A stretch of DNA of 64,000 nt. Origin: Streptomyces sp. NK15101. Lineage in GTDB: Bacteria; Actinomycetota; Actinomycetes; Streptomycetales; Streptomycetaceae. The notes beneath the pieces were generated by a model. The model was not told where the DNA came from. It did no database searches and saw only the letters and a program-made list of their open reading frames with translations. Where the stretch lies: the NCBI RefSeq assembly GCF_020400725.1, contig NZ_JAINVG010000029.1, positions 23,674 through 87,673 of the forward strand, in the 5' to 3' direction. Of this stretch, positions 39,911 through 51,120 are shown in pieces; position 1 is the first letter of the stretch, and each line of letters starts with the position of its first letter. A program made the translations under genes and the position numbers.

Positions 39911-40873
39911 GTGACCCCCGCGGACCTCTCCCTCACCGTGCAGCACGCCGTGCGCCGTGCGGTCGACGACGGTGCGCTGCGGGTCGACGTCCCCCCGCGG
40001 GTGAAGGTGGAGCGGGCCCGGCCCGGTGGGACCGGGGAGTACGCCAGCAGCGTCGCGCTCAGTCTGGCCCGGCCCGCCGGGCGCGCCCCCCTCGACGTCG
40101 CGGAGATCCTCCGGGAGCGGCTCCGTGAGAGCCCCGGGATCCTCGCCGTCGACATCACCGGGCCCGGGTTCCTGAACTTCACCCTCCGTGCCGATGCCGG
40201 TGGTGATCTCGTACGTGCGATCCGGGGCGTCGGGCTCGCGTACGGACACGGCACCGCCCTCGCCGGAACCGTCGTGCGGTTCGCCGAGCCGGCCCCGGGG
40301 CGCGCCTCGGTCGTGACCGAAGTCGTGCTGCGGCTGCTCCGGAGCCAGGGGGCCGACGCCTCCTTCGGCGGGGACGAGCGGATCCCCGTGCGGGGCGGGG
40401 AGTACCGGCCCGACCTCCTCGGTGCCGATGCGGCCCGGTGGGCCGTGCTGCGGGCCGCGAGCCGTGATCGGGTCCTCGACGGGCCGCCCCTCCTCGTCCA
40501 GCACGAGCGCAACCCCCTCTTCCGCGTGCGGTACGCCCACGCCCGGGCCCGGCGGCTGCTCGTCAACGCGCTGCAGCTCGGCTTCACCCCTTCGTACGAC
40601 GCCGACGTCCACGCACCCGAGCTCCTCGGCGTCCTCGGCGACCACCCCGTCGTCCTCCTCGCCGCCGCCCGCCACCGCGCCCCCGACCGGGTCGCCCGGC
40701 ACCTGGAAGCCACCGCCGACGCGCTGCTCGCGTTCCAGCACACCGTGTTGCCGCTCGGCGACGAGAAACCCTCGGCCGCCCACCGCTCCCGGCTCGCGCT
40801 CGCCGAAGCCGCCGGGACGGTGCTCGCCGGTGGCCTGTCCCTGCTCGGCATCAGCGCACCCGACCAGATCTGA
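39911..40873 (+). CDS. Arginyl-tRNA synthetase-like protein (DALR domain, no catalytic core)
   Basis: 320 residues. The N-terminal part (about 1-100) resembles the ArgRS additional domain (RVDVPPRVKVERARPGGTGEYASSVAL; GFLNFTL). The C-terminal part (about 200-320) is a DALR anticodon-binding domain (VRYAHARARRLLVNA). HIGH and KMSK motifs are absent, so it cannot charge tRNA. It is conserved next to lysA in Streptomyces. TAGGCT 6 nt before GTG 39911 suggests a leaderless start. lysA follows after 14 nt, so the two are co-transcribed. Function unknown; a regulatory link between tRNA-Arg and the aspartate pathway can only be guessed. Confidence 0.88.
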   Translation: MTPADLSLTVQHAVRRAVDDGALRVDVPPRVKVERARPGGTGEYASSVALSLARPAGRAPLDVAEILRERLRESPGILAVDITGPGFLNFTLRADAGGDLVRAIRGVGLAYGHGTALAGTVVRFAEPAPGRASVVTEVVLRLLRSQGADASFGGDERIPVRGGEYRPDLLGADAARWAVLRAASRDRVLDGPPLLVQHERNPLFRVRYAHARARRLLVNALQLGFTPSYDADVHAPELLGVLGDHPVVLLAAARHRAPDRVARHLEATADALLAFQHTVLPLGDEKPSAAHRSRLALAEAAGTVLAGGLSLLGISAPDQI

Positions 40874-40887
40874 AAGAGCCAGTCGTC

Positions 40888-42279
40888 ATGAGCCGTTCCG
40901 CCCACCCCGCCGGGCCCCGTCACGCCGATGTCCTTCCCGAGGGGCACTACTCCGCCCCGCCGGCCGACCTCAACCAGCTCGACCCCAAGGTCTGGGCCCG
41001 GACGGTGAGCCGGGACGAGCGCGGGGTCGTCACCGTCGGCGGGATCGCGGTCGACGCACTCGCCGAGGAGTTCGGCACTCCCGCCTACTTCCTCGACGAG
41101 ACCGACTTCCGCGCCCGCTGCCGCGCCTGGGCCGAGGCCTTCGGCAAGGACGCCGACGTGTTCTACGCCGGCAAGGCCTTCCTCTCCCGCGCCGTCGTGC
41201 GGTGGCTCGAGGAGGAAGGGCTCAATCTCGACGTGTGTTCCGGGGGTGAGCTCTCCACCGCGCTCTCCGCCGGGATGCCCGCCGAGCGGATCGCCTTCCA
41301 CGGGAACAACAAGTCCGAGGGCGAGATCCGCCGGGCCGTCGAGGCCGGGGTCGGGCGGATCGTGCTCGACTCCTTCCAGGAGATCGTGCGGGTCGCCCAT
41401 GTCGCCCAGTCCCTCGGGAAGCGGCAGCGGGTGCAGATCCGGGTCACCGTCGGTGTCGAGGCGCACACGCACGAGTTCATCGCCACCGCCCACGAGGACC
41501 AGAAGTTCGGCATCGCCCTCGCCGGCGGGCAGGCCGCCGAGGCCGTGCGGCGGGCCCTCAAGCTCGACGGCCTCGAGCTCATCGGGATCCACTCCCACAT
41601 CGGGTCGCAGATCTTCGACATGGCCGGCTTCGAGGTGTCCGCGCGGCGCGTCGTCCAGCTGCTCGCCGAGGTGCGGGACGAGCACGGGGTCGAGCTGCCC
41701 GAGATCGACCTCGGGGGTGGGCTGGGAATCGCGTACACCTCCGAGGACGACCCGCGCGAGCCGCACGAGATCGCCAAGGCGCTGAGCGAGATCGTCACGC
41801 GGGAGTGCGAGGCCGCCGGCCTGCGGACTCCCCGTATCTCCGTGGAGCCCGGGCGGGCCATCGTGGGCCCCACCGCCTTCACCCTCTACCGGGTCGGCAC
41901 CGTCAAGCCGCTCGAAGGGCTGCGGACGTACGTGAGCGTCGACGGCGGCATGTCGGACAACATCCGCACCGCGCTCTACGACGCCGAGTACAGCGTGAGC
42001 CTCGTCTCGCGGACCAGCGAGGCCGAGCCGATGCTCTCCCGCGTCGTCGGCAAGCACTGCGAGAGCGGCGACATCGTCGTGCGGGACGCCTTCCTGCCCT
42101 CGGACCTGGCGCCCGGCGACCTCATCGCCGTGCCGGCCACCGGCGCGTACTGCCGCTCCATGGCCAGCAACTACAACCACGCGCTCCGGCCGCCCGTCGT
42201 CGCCGTCCGCGACGGCGAGGCGCGGGTCATCGTCCGGCGCGAGACGGAGGAAGATCTCCTGCGTCTCGACGTCGGCTGA
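40888..42279 (+). CDS. lysA: Diaminopimelate decarboxylase
   Basis: 463 residues. A fold-type III PLP enzyme with the Schiff-base lysine in VFYAGKAFLSRAVVRWL. Other motifs are IGIHSHIGSQIF, DLGGGLGIAY (phosphate binding), EPGRAIVGPTAFTLYRVG and ATGAYCRSMASNYN. It makes L-lysine from meso-diaminopimelate, the last step of lysine biosynthesis. It leads the core run lysA-hom-thrC-thrB and is preceded closely by the ArgS-like gene. Confidence 0.98.
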   Translation: MSRSAHPAGPRHADVLPEGHYSAPPADLNQLDPKVWARTVSRDERGVVTVGGIAVDALAEEFGTPAYFLDETDFRARCRAWAEAFGKDADVFYAGKAFLSRAVVRWLEEEGLNLDVCSGGELSTALSAGMPAERIAFHGNNKSEGEIRRAVEAGVGRIVLDSFQEIVRVAHVAQSLGKRQRVQIRVTVGVEAHTHEFIATAHEDQKFGIALAGGQAAEAVRRALKLDGLELIGIHSHIGSQIFDMAGFEVSARRVVQLLAEVRDEHGVELPEIDLGGGLGIAYTSEDDPREPHEIAKALSEIVTRECEAAGLRTPRISVEPGRAIVGPTAFTLYRVGTVKPLEGLRTYVSVDGGMSDNIRTALYDAEYSVSLVSRTSEAEPMLSRVVGKHCESGDIVVRDAFLPSDLAPGDLIAVPATGAYCRSMASNYNHALRPPVVAVRDGEARVIVRRETEEDLLRLDVG

Positions 42280-42405
42280 TGAAATAGTCGAGTGATGAAA
42301 TAGATGTCTCAGGATCCGGACGGGGGGCTGAAACCCCCGTCCGGTGAGTGAGACTGGTTCCACCGTAGAAATACGACGACGAAGTAGTACGAGAAACGAG
42401 GTCGG

Positions 42406-43698
42406 ATGATGCGTACGCGTCCGCTGAAGGTGGCGCTGCTGGGCTGTGGAGTGGTCGGCTCAGAGGTGGCGCGCATCATGACGACGCACGCCGACGACCT
42501 CGCCGCGCGCATCGGCGCGCCGGTCGAGCTCGCCGGTGTGGCCGTCCGCCGGCCCGACAAGGTCCGCGGGGGCGTCCCCGCCGAGCTGATCACCACCGAC
42601 GCGACCGCCCTGGTCAAACGCGGGGACATCGACGTCGTCGTCGAGGTCATCGGCGGGATCGAGCCGGCCCGCACCCTCATCACCACCGCCTTCGAGCACG
42701 GCGCCTCCGTCGTCTCCGCCAACAAGGCGCTGCTGGCCCAGGACGGCGCGAGCCTGTACGCCGCCGCCGAGCAGCACGGGCAGGACCTGTACTACGAGGC
42801 CGCCGTCGCCGGCGCCATCCCGCTCATCCGGCCGCTGCGCGAGTCCCTCGCCGGCGACAAGATCAACCGGGTGATGGGCATCGTCAACGGCACCACCAAC
42901 TTCATCCTCGACAAGATGGACACCTCGGGCGCCGGGTACTCCGAGGCGCTCGACGAGGCCACCGCGCTCGGTTACGCCGAGGCCGACCCGACCGCCGACG
43001 TCGAGGGCTTCGACGCCGCCGCCAAGGCCGCCATCCTCGCCGGGATCGCCTTCCACACGCGCGTGCGCCTCGACGACGTCTACCGCGAGGGCATGACCGA
43101 GGTCACCGCCGCGGACTTCGCCTCCGCCAAGCAGATGGGCTGCACCATCAAGCTGCTCGCGATCTGCGAGCGGGCCGCCGACGGCGGGTCCGTCACCGCG
43201 CGCGTGCATCCCGCGATGATCCCGCTCAGCCACCCGCTCGCCTCCGTCCGCGAGGCGTACAACGCGGTCTTCGTCGAGGCGGAGGCCGCCGGGCGGCTCA
43301 TGTTCTACGGCCCCGGGGCGGGCGGTTCGCCGACCGCCTCGGCCGTGCTCGGCGACGTCGTCGCCGTCTGCCGCAACCGTCTCAACGAGGCGACGGGCCC
43401 CGGCGAGTCCGCGTACACCCAGCTGCCCGTGAGTTCCATGGGCGAGGTCGTCACGCGGTACCACATCAGCCTCGACGTGGCCGACAAGCCGGGCGTCCTC
43501 GCCCAGGTCGCGACGGTCTTCGCCGAGCACGCCGTATCCATCGATACGGTGCGCCAGCAGGGCAAGGACGGCGAGGCCTCCCTCGTCGTCGTCACCCACC
43601 GCGCGCCCGACGCCGCCCTCTCCGGGACCGTCGAGGCGCTGCGCAAGCTCGACACCGTGCGCGGTGTCGCCAGCATCATGCGTGTTGAAGGGGAGTAA
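42406..43698 (+). CDS. hom: Homoserine dehydrogenase
   Basis: 430 residues. The NAD(P)-binding start is KVALLGCGVVGSEVA, the catalytic region is VVSANKALLAQ and MGIVNGTTNFIL, and a C-terminal ACT domain (ISLDVADKPGVLAQVATVFAEH) gives threonine feedback control. It reduces aspartate-4-semialdehyde to homoserine, competing for the intermediate the GriI-like enzyme needs. Two in-frame ATGs (42406 and 42409) exist; the second has the better spacing to GAGG. thrC follows after 6 nt. Confidence 0.98.
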   Translation: MMRTRPLKVALLGCGVVGSEVARIMTTHADDLAARIGAPVELAGVAVRRPDKVRGGVPAELITTDATALVKRGDIDVVVEVIGGIEPARTLITTAFEHGASVVSANKALLAQDGASLYAAAEQHGQDLYYEAAVAGAIPLIRPLRESLAGDKINRVMGIVNGTTNFILDKMDTSGAGYSEALDEATALGYAEADPTADVEGFDAAAKAAILAGIAFHTRVRLDDVYREGMTEVTAADFASAKQMGCTIKLLAICERAADGGSVTARVHPAMIPLSHPLASVREAYNAVFVEAEAAGRLMFYGPGAGGSPTASAVLGDVVAVCRNRLNEATGPGESAYTQLPVSSMGEVVTRYHISLDVADKPGVLAQVATVFAEHAVSIDTVRQQGKDGEASLVVVTHRAPDAALSGTVEALRKLDTVRGVASIMRVEGE

Positions 43699-43704
43699 GG
43701 ACCC

Positions 43705-44775
43705 ATGACCCACAAGGGCACCCACCAGTGGCGCGGCATCATCGAGGAGTACCGGGACCGCCTTCCGGTCACGGACACGACGCCGGTCGTCACGCTCCGT
43801 GAGGGCGGCACGCCGCTCGTCCCCGCTCAGGTCCTCTCCGAGCGCACGGGCTGCGAGGTGCACCTCAAGGTCGAGGGCGCCAACCCCACCGGCTCCTTCA
43901 AGGACCGGGGCATGACCATGGCCATCACCAAGGCCAAGGAGGAGGGCGCGCAGGCGGTCATCTGCGCGTCCACCGGCAACACCTCCGCCTCGGCGGCGGC
44001 GTACGCGGTCCGTGCCGGCATGGTCTCGGCCGTCCTCGTGCCGCAGGGCAAGATCGCGCTCGGCAAGATGGGCCAGGCCCTCGTGCACGGCGCGAAGATC
44101 CTCCAGGTCGACGGCAACTTCGACGACTGCCTGACCCTGGCCCGCAGCCTCTCCGAGAACTACCCGGTGGCGCTGGTCAATTCGGTCAACCCGGTCCGCA
44201 TCGAGGGGCAGAAGACCGCCGCGTTCGAGATCGTGGACATGCTGGGCGACGCCCCCGACATCCACGTCCTGCCGGTCGGCAACGCGGGCAACATCACGGC
44301 GTACTGGAAGGGGTACCGCGAGTACGCCGAGGACGGTCTCGCCACCCACCGCCCGCGCATGTGGGGCTTCCAGGCCTCCGGCTCCGCCCCGCTCGTGCGC
44401 GGCGAGGTCGTCAAGGACCCGTCGACGATCGCCACCGCGATCCGCATCGGCAACCCGGCCTCGTGGGACTACGCGATCGCCGCGCGCGACGAGTCGGGCG
44501 GCTTCATCGACGAGGTGACGGATCGTGAGATCCTGCAGGCCTACCGCCTGTTGGCCGCCCAGGAGGGCGTCTTCGTCGAGCCCGCCTCGGCCGCCTCGGT
44601 CGCCGGCCTGCTGAAGGCCGCCGCGCAGGGCAAGGTCGACCCCGGCCAGCGGATCGTCTGCACGGTCACCGGCAACGGCCTCAAGGACCCCGACTGGGCC
44701 GTCGCCGGCGCGCCGCAGCCGGTCACCGTCCCGGTCGACGCCGCGGCCGCCGCCGAGCGCCTCGGCCTGGCCTGA
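43705..44775 (+). CDS. thrC: Threonine synthase
   Basis: 356 residues, fold-type II PLP enzyme. The PLP lysine is in NPTGSFKDRGMTMA, and ASTGNTSASAAAYA plus LPVGNAGNITAYWKG bind substrate and phosphate. It converts O-phosphohomoserine to threonine. It is 6 nt downstream of hom and ends at a hairpin terminator. Confidence 0.98.
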   Translation: MTHKGTHQWRGIIEEYRDRLPVTDTTPVVTLREGGTPLVPAQVLSERTGCEVHLKVEGANPTGSFKDRGMTMAITKAKEEGAQAVICASTGNTSASAAAYAVRAGMVSAVLVPQGKIALGKMGQALVHGAKILQVDGNFDDCLTLARSLSENYPVALVNSVNPVRIEGQKTAAFEIVDMLGDAPDIHVLPVGNAGNITAYWKGYREYAEDGLATHRPRMWGFQASGSAPLVRGEVVKDPSTIATAIRIGNPASWDYAIAARDESGGFIDEVTDREILQAYRLLAAQEGVFVEPASAASVAGLLKAAAQGKVDPGQRIVCTVTGNGLKDPDWAVAGAPQPVTVPVDAAAAAERLGLA

Positions 44776-44793
44776 AAACAGCCCGGCCTCACC

Positions 44794-44826
44794 GGTTCCT
44801 GATCAGGTGAAACCCGATCAGGAACC
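44794..44826 (+). terminator. Hairpin terminator between thrC and thrB
   Basis: Perfect 11-bp stem GGTTCCTGATC / GATCAGGAACC with an 11-nt loop, 18 bp after the thrC stop. thrB therefore probably has its own promoter in the 230 bp that follow. Confidence 0.85.
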
Positions 44827-45057
44827 TACATAGGTGCACAGGATGGCTCGCGACACGCATCGTGCGCCTCCTGTGCGCCCTATGTCGCCACAGAACCTTC
44901 CTTCGATAGGCTGTACCGAACCCGCCCCGACGCATATGCGCGGTGTCGTTGCCGTTGTCGCCTCCGCGGCCGAAACGGCCCCCGGGTCCCCGAGTACTTC
45001 TCTTGAATACCCGTTGTCTGAAACACCGTTTTCGCGATCAAGGAGAGTCAACGAGCG

Positions 45058-45975
45058 ATGGCCGGTCCAGCGTTCCGCGCCGCCGCCGTACGGGTGCGCG
45101 TCCCCGCCACCAGCGCCAACCTCGGCCCGGGCTTCGATGCCTTCGGCCTGTCGCTGGGGCTCTACGACGACGTCGTCGTCCGGGTCGCCGACTCCGGGCT
45201 GCACGTCGACATCGCCGGTGAGGGCGCCGAGACGCTCCCGCGCGACGAGAGTCACCTGCTCGTACGCTCCCTGCGCACGGCCTTCGACCTGCTCGGCGGG
45301 CAGCCGCGCGGCCTCGAGGTCGTCTGCGCCAACCGCATCCCGCACGGCCGCGGCCTCGGCTCCTCCTCCGCCGCCATCTGCGCCGGCATCGTCGCCGCCC
45401 GCGCCGTGACCATAGGCGGGGACGCCAGGCTCGACGAGGCCGCCCTGCTGGAGCTGGCCACCGAGATCGAGGGCCACCCCGACAACGTCGCCGCGTGTCT
45501 GCTCGGCGGATTCACGCTCGCCTGGACCGAGTCCGGTGCCGCGCGGGCGATCAGGATGGACCCTTCGGATTCCATCGTTCCGGTGGTTTTCGTCCCCGGA
45601 AAGCCCGTACTGACCGAGACCGCCCGCGGACTCCTGCCGCGCACCGTCCCGCACGTGGACGCCGCCGCCAACGCCGGGCGCGCCGCCCTCCTCGTCGAGG
45701 CCCTGACCCGCCGCCCCGAGCTGCTGCTCGCGGCCACCGAGGACCGGCTGCACCAGGAGTACCGGGCCCCCGCGATGCCGGAGAGCATCGCCCTGGTGAA
45801 CCGGCTGCGCGCGGACGGCGTCCCCGCGGTCATCTCCGGCGCGGGCCCCACGGTCCTCGCGCTGGCCGAACACGGGACGGCCGACAAGGTCGCCCGCCTC
45901 GCGGGCGAGGGCTGGGCCGCGAACCGGCTCGACCTCGACGCGTCCGGAGCGAGTGTCCTGCCGCTGGCGCCCTAG
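45058..45975 (+). CDS. thrB: Homoserine kinase
   Basis: 305 residues, GHMP kinase. The N-terminus VRVPATSANLGPGFDAFG and the ATP loop PHGRGLGSSSAAICAG are diagnostic, with GAGPTVLAL near the C-terminus. It phosphorylates homoserine for threonine synthase. AAGGAGA lies before ATG 45058. Confidence 0.98.
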   Translation: MAGPAFRAAAVRVRVPATSANLGPGFDAFGLSLGLYDDVVVRVADSGLHVDIAGEGAETLPRDESHLLVRSLRTAFDLLGGQPRGLEVVCANRIPHGRGLGSSSAAICAGIVAARAVTIGGDARLDEAALLELATEIEGHPDNVAACLLGGFTLAWTESGAARAIRMDPSDSIVPVVFVPGKPVLTETARGLLPRTVPHVDAAANAGRAALLVEALTRRPELLLAATEDRLHQEYRAPAMPESIALVNRLRADGVPAVISGAGPTVLALAEHGTADKVARLAGEGWAANRLDLDASGASVLPLAP

Positions 45976-46388
45976 GCGCGCGGCGGCCGGGGCGCCGGGC
46001 AGCGCCTCGGACAGGAGATTGCCGGTGAGGGAGAGGGGGAATGTTTGTTGGAGCCGGTAGTGTTAACCTCAAGTCTGCACCCGACCTCTTTGTGGAGCGG
46101 TGCGGAGTGTCCCCATCAGGGACCACCATTCTTCCGGGAGCCTCCCCAACTGCCTGAGCAGCCTGCCTGAGCAGTTTCGAGCACGCTCCGGAACCGGCAC
46201 GACACCCCTCGCTCTTCTACAGTGAGGGCCGAGCAGGGGGCGCTCGGGCCGGACCACAGCACGTTTTCTCTCCGCCGTACCCGGCGGGACCACCGCCCCG
46301 GACACGGTCCACGAACCAGGACCCTGCCGGACAGCACAACCGGTCGCCGAGCCAGATGGCCGACGTCCGCTCCAGGGAAGGACCCTTC
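45976..46388 (+). promoter_or_regulatory. Leader/promoter region of rho
   Basis: No gene in 413 bp. It contains a promoter-like TTGTTGGAGCC ... TAGTGTTAACC segment around 46046-46072, followed by a long GC-rich untranslated leader. The ribosome-binding site GGAAGGA precedes GTG 46389. Confidence 0.5.
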
Positions 46389-47175
46389 GTGAGCGACACC
46401 ACCGATCTGATGGGCGTGACTGCCGACAACAGTGTCGACACCGCCGCGCCCGCCGCAGGTGCCACCGGCACCGCACGGCGCCGCCGCTCCGGCACCGGCC
46501 TCGAGGGCATGGTCCTGGCCGAGCTGCAGCAGGTCGCGTCCGGCCTCGGCATCAGGGGCACCGCGCGGATGCGCAAGAGCCAGCTGATCGAGGTCATCAA
46601 GGAGGCGCAGGCCGGAGGCTCCGCCGCCCCCGCCAAGGCCGCCGACGCCGCCGAGGCCAAGCCGAAGCGCCGCGCCACCTCCAAGACCCGCACGGGCGAG
46701 GCCGCCGAGGCCGCCGCTCCCAAGGAGGAGAAGGCCGAGAAGGCCGTCGCCCAGCAGCAGATCGACATCCCGGGCCAGCCGTCCCCGAAGGCCTCGGCCG
46801 CGCTCGACCAGGGAGCCGGCGACGAGGCCCCGGCCGGCGAGCGCCGTCGTCGCCGCGCCACCGCCCCCGCCGGTTCCCCGGAGGGCGAGGCCAAGGCCGA
46901 GGCCGTCCAGGTCGTCAAGACCGAGGCCCGCACCGAGACCCGCGAGGTCAAGGCCGAGCCGCAGGCCGACGCCAAGGCCGAGGCCGTCGCCGACGGCGCC
47001 GAGGGCCGCGGCCGTCGCGACCGCGGCGAGCGCGGGGAGCGCGGCGACCGCCGTGACCGCCGTGACCGTCAGCGCGACCGCAAGGGCGACGAGCAGCAGG
47101 GCGGTGGCCAGGGCGGCCAGCGTCAGCGCCAGGGCGGCCAGGGCCAGGGACAGGGCGGCCAGGGCCAGCAGGGCG

Positions 47176-47177
<2 letters not shown>
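46389..47177 (+). pseudogene. rho: 5' part of transcription termination factor rho, truncated
   Basis: About 262 codons: the N-terminal Rho domain start (LEGMVLAELQQVASGLGIRG, RMRKSQLIEVIKEAQ), then the long Ala/Glu/Arg/Gly-rich insert of actinobacterial Rho, ending in RDRKGDEQQGGGQGGQ. The RNA-binding domain and the ATPase (Walker A/B) that should follow (usual total about 680 residues) are missing. From about 47177 the DNA encodes a pectate lyase in a different frame, and the rho frame hits a stop at 47466-47468. The junction falls in a GGCGGCCAG-rich repeat. It is either a real rearrangement or an assembly chimera. Confidence 0.9.
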
Positions 47178-48657
<1,480 letters not shown>

Positions 48658-48797
48658 GGGGTGTCCAGCGGATCATGGTCGGTCACCGTGCCGATCGACC
48701 TCTCGCTGACATGCGGCTCGCGGGTGGTGGTGGAGCCGCACGCGGCGAAGGAGAAGGCACGGCCGGCGTCCTGCACGCGCGGTTGACGCGAACGAAC

Positions 48798-48830
48798 GGC
48801 CCGTGCCGCACACGTCGTGCGGCACGGGCC
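48798..48830. terminator. Bidirectional hairpin terminator
   Basis: Perfect 14-bp stem GGCCCGTGCCGCAC / GTGCGGCACGGGCC with an ACGTC loop, between the convergent lyase and endonuclease-like genes. Confidence 0.88.
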
Positions 48831-48863
48831 ATCGGTCGGGTCACGGCACCCGTCACCGGAGGG

Positions 48864-50081
48864 TCAGGGTTCGACGGTGACCGTCGACCAACCGCGGTAG
48901 AGGGTGTGGTCCGACAGCTTCAGGTAGTCGCCGTTGGAGGCCCTGGCGGCCAGATCCTGGTCGTACGTGATGGACGTGCGCGCGGCATCGTCGAAGTACA
49001 TCGCGTAGGGAGCGGCGCTGAGCGTCGCGGCTCCGGCGGCCTCGGAGAAGAAGAGGTAGTCGATCTTGCTGTTGCGCGCCTCCGTCGGGGACACGTCGAC
49101 GACCGTGGACTGGCCGCTCCGGCAGGTCTCTACTTCCTGGGACTTGACGCAGTCCGGGACCGGCTGAGTCCAGAGGGGGGGCTCGGGGCCGTCGGGGTCG
49201 CGGTCGTCGGTGGTGTCGGCTTCGAAGAACCGGCCGATGCCGCCGCCCGGCGCGGCGGTGGAACGGTAGAAGCTGTCCAGGACCGGGACCTTGTCCGGCT
49301 GCGGAACCGCGTTGAAGTCCCCGCCGACCACGACGACCTTGCCGGCGTCGATGTCGTCGTCGAGTTCGGAGGCGAGACGCGCCGCCTGGGCGGTGCGCGC
49401 CCGGTGGCCGATGCCCTTGGCGTCGTTGTAGGCGTACAGGTGCGTGCTGCAGCCCTTCACCTTGCCGGGGACGCCGTCCAGGGTCACGTCGTGACAGAGG
49501 GCGTTGAACGTCCGCGGCAGGGAAAGCGGCTTGCCGCTGTTGTCGACCTGGTGGTTCTCGCCGCCGAGGGAGATCTCCTCCTTCGCGCCCAGCGCCCCAC
49601 GGGCACCGAGGACCTGGCCGACCCAGCAGCGCCTGTCGTCGTTGTTCGGGTCGCTGTCCATGTTCACGGAGCAGTTGGACAGACCACAGCTCGGGTAGTT
49701 GGTGAGCATGGGCGTGAAACTGAACTCGTAGGTGCCCGCGTACGTGCTCTGGAACCACTCGAACTGCGAGTAGCACACCTCCTGCAGCATGATCAGGTGC
49801 GCCGGCGGCTGGAACTTCGCGATCTCTTGCTGGACGAGGTGCAGCCGGTCGGTGGCGCCCCCGTTGCACATGCCACCGCACATGTTGAAGGTGATCGCCC
49901 GGAGCTGGACCTGGGTTCCGGGCCCCGTCACCCATGTTTCCGCGCCCGCCGTCGTGCGCTTCGTCTCCGTCACCGCCGGGCGGTCGGCCCGCAGCAGGTC
50001 CGCCCCGCTCTGGGCCAGGCCCGCCATCAGGACGACGGAGAGGGCGACCACGAAGGCCGCCAGGATCCCGCGTATTCTCAT
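48864..50081 (-). CDS. Secreted endonuclease/exonuclease/phosphatase-family protein
   Basis: 405 residues. An N-terminal hydrophobic signal (MRIRGILAAFVVALSVVLMA) precedes the EEP fold: RAITFNMCGG (start), IMLQEVCYSQFEWF (metal Glu), VVVGGDFNAVPQPD (catalytic Asp/Asn) and LKLSDHTLYRGW (final Asp-His). These metal-dependent hydrolases cleave DNA, phosphoinositides or sphingomyelin; the substrate cannot be told. Many Cys pairs suggest an oxidised, extracellular protein. AAGGGAAGCG precedes ATG 50081. Confidence 0.9.
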   Translation of the reverse strand: MRIRGILAAFVVALSVVLMAGLAQSGADLLRADRPAVTETKRTTAGAETWVTGPGTQVQLRAITFNMCGGMCNGGATDRLHLVQQEIAKFQPPAHLIMLQEVCYSQFEWFQSTYAGTYEFSFTPMLTNYPSCGLSNCSVNMDSDPNNDDRRCWVGQVLGARGALGAKEEISLGGENHQVDNSGKPLSLPRTFNALCHDVTLDGVPGKVKGCSTHLYAYNDAKGIGHRARTAQAARLASELDDDIDAGKVVVVGGDFNAVPQPDKVPVLDSFYRSTAAPGGGIGRFFEADTTDDRDPDGPEPPLWTQPVPDCVKSQEVETCRSGQSTVVDVSPTEARNSKIDYLFFSEAAGAATLSAAPYAMYFDDAARTSITYDQDLAARASNGDYLKLSDHTLYRGWSTVTVEP

Positions 50082-50369
50082 CGCTTCCCTTGTGTCGGAA
50101 TCGGCAAAGGCGATGATCTTAAGCGCCACGTGAACATGCCACGTTCGGTGGGGGCCGGTCAGGCACTGTCCGGCGGCTCATGAGCGGAGCCGTAGCCGGA
50201 TCGCTGCCGCGGCGTCTGCGATGGCGGGCGGGGACTTCGGTGAACCTGGGCGCGTCGCCCCGCTGTTCGGCCTTCGCGGAACGCCCGGACAGCGTGCCCG
50301 GCTGCGGTCGGGGAGCTGCTGCGGTCGAGGCGGGAGGTCAGTCGGATACCCGGGGCGGCGATCGAACGC

Positions 50370-50756
50370 GTGGAGGTGCGCGGACCCCGTGGACGTACAC
50401 CCGCCGTCGTCCTGACCGGACAGGAGTCGGACGCGGCGCGGACCCACCGGTCAGCCGGGTTCCGTGGACGCGGGAGACCCCGACGCGTCGTACGTCTGCT
50501 TGTTCACGGACGCCGAAGGGGCCCCGTGCGCGTACCGGGGTACGAACGGGGGCGCGACGAGGAGGAGATCGTCTACGATCCGCGGAACCCGGGCGTCAAC
50601 CGACTGCGACACCGCAACGCCGCGCAGTTCGCCGCCGGGCCGGCCTTCCTGCTCGTACCCGTCCTTCCCCTGGTGGGCGGCGGCGTGGCCCTCGGTCTGG
50701 TGGCGCTCGCCGACCTGTTCGGCTTCGGGTCGTTCACGGTGTTCCAGGTGTACTGA
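50370..50756 (+). pseudogene. Frameshifted DUF3592-like membrane protein remnant
   Basis: RGPRGRTPAVVLTGQESDAA in one frame, DASYVCLFTDAEGAPCAYRG in a second, and EEIVYDPRNPGVNRLRHRN plus a membrane helix back in the first. Together these look like one DUF3592-type protein broken by two small indels. The N-terminal part is missing or unrecognisable. The 288 bp to its left (50082-50369) hold no supported gene. Confidence 0.6.
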
Positions 50757-50984
50757 TCGCGGGAGTTTCCGGCACCGTCCTGCTCTTGAACGGGGCGAAG
50801 GCATGCGGCGGGGCCGGAAAAAGGGGGCCGCGCGGGCCGGCCCCTGGGCCGGCCCGCTCACGTCCTGGGCGGCAAGGGCCCCGGCTCGAAGGCGATCCGC
50901 ATTGGGCTCTGCCGCCGCGGCCTCCCGCACGCGATCCCCGGACGGGCCGGTCGGGTCCGCAGCCTGATCCGGCGCGGCAGCCAC

Positions 50985-51120
50985 GGCGGCCGGCCTTCGA
51001 TCGTGAGGTCTACGGGCACCGCAACGTCGTGGAAGGGTGTTTCACCCGCCTCAAGCGGTGGCACGGCATCGCCACCCGGCACGAGAAGACCGCCGGGTCC
51101 TGCAAAGCCGCCGTCACTCC
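50985..51120 (+). pseudogene. IS5-family transposase C-terminal remnant
   Basis: AFDREVYGHRNVVEGCFTRL followed by KRWHGIATRHEKTAGSCKAA is the C-terminal DDE-type end of IS5 transposases. The rest of the element is missing. It touches the 3' end of the SRPBCC gene on the other strand. Confidence 0.85.

Noticed and set aside
46046..46072. Fourth copy of the cluster operator (GGTAGTG near the rho promoter)
   Set aside because: Only one half-site is present, with no inverted partner at the right distance.
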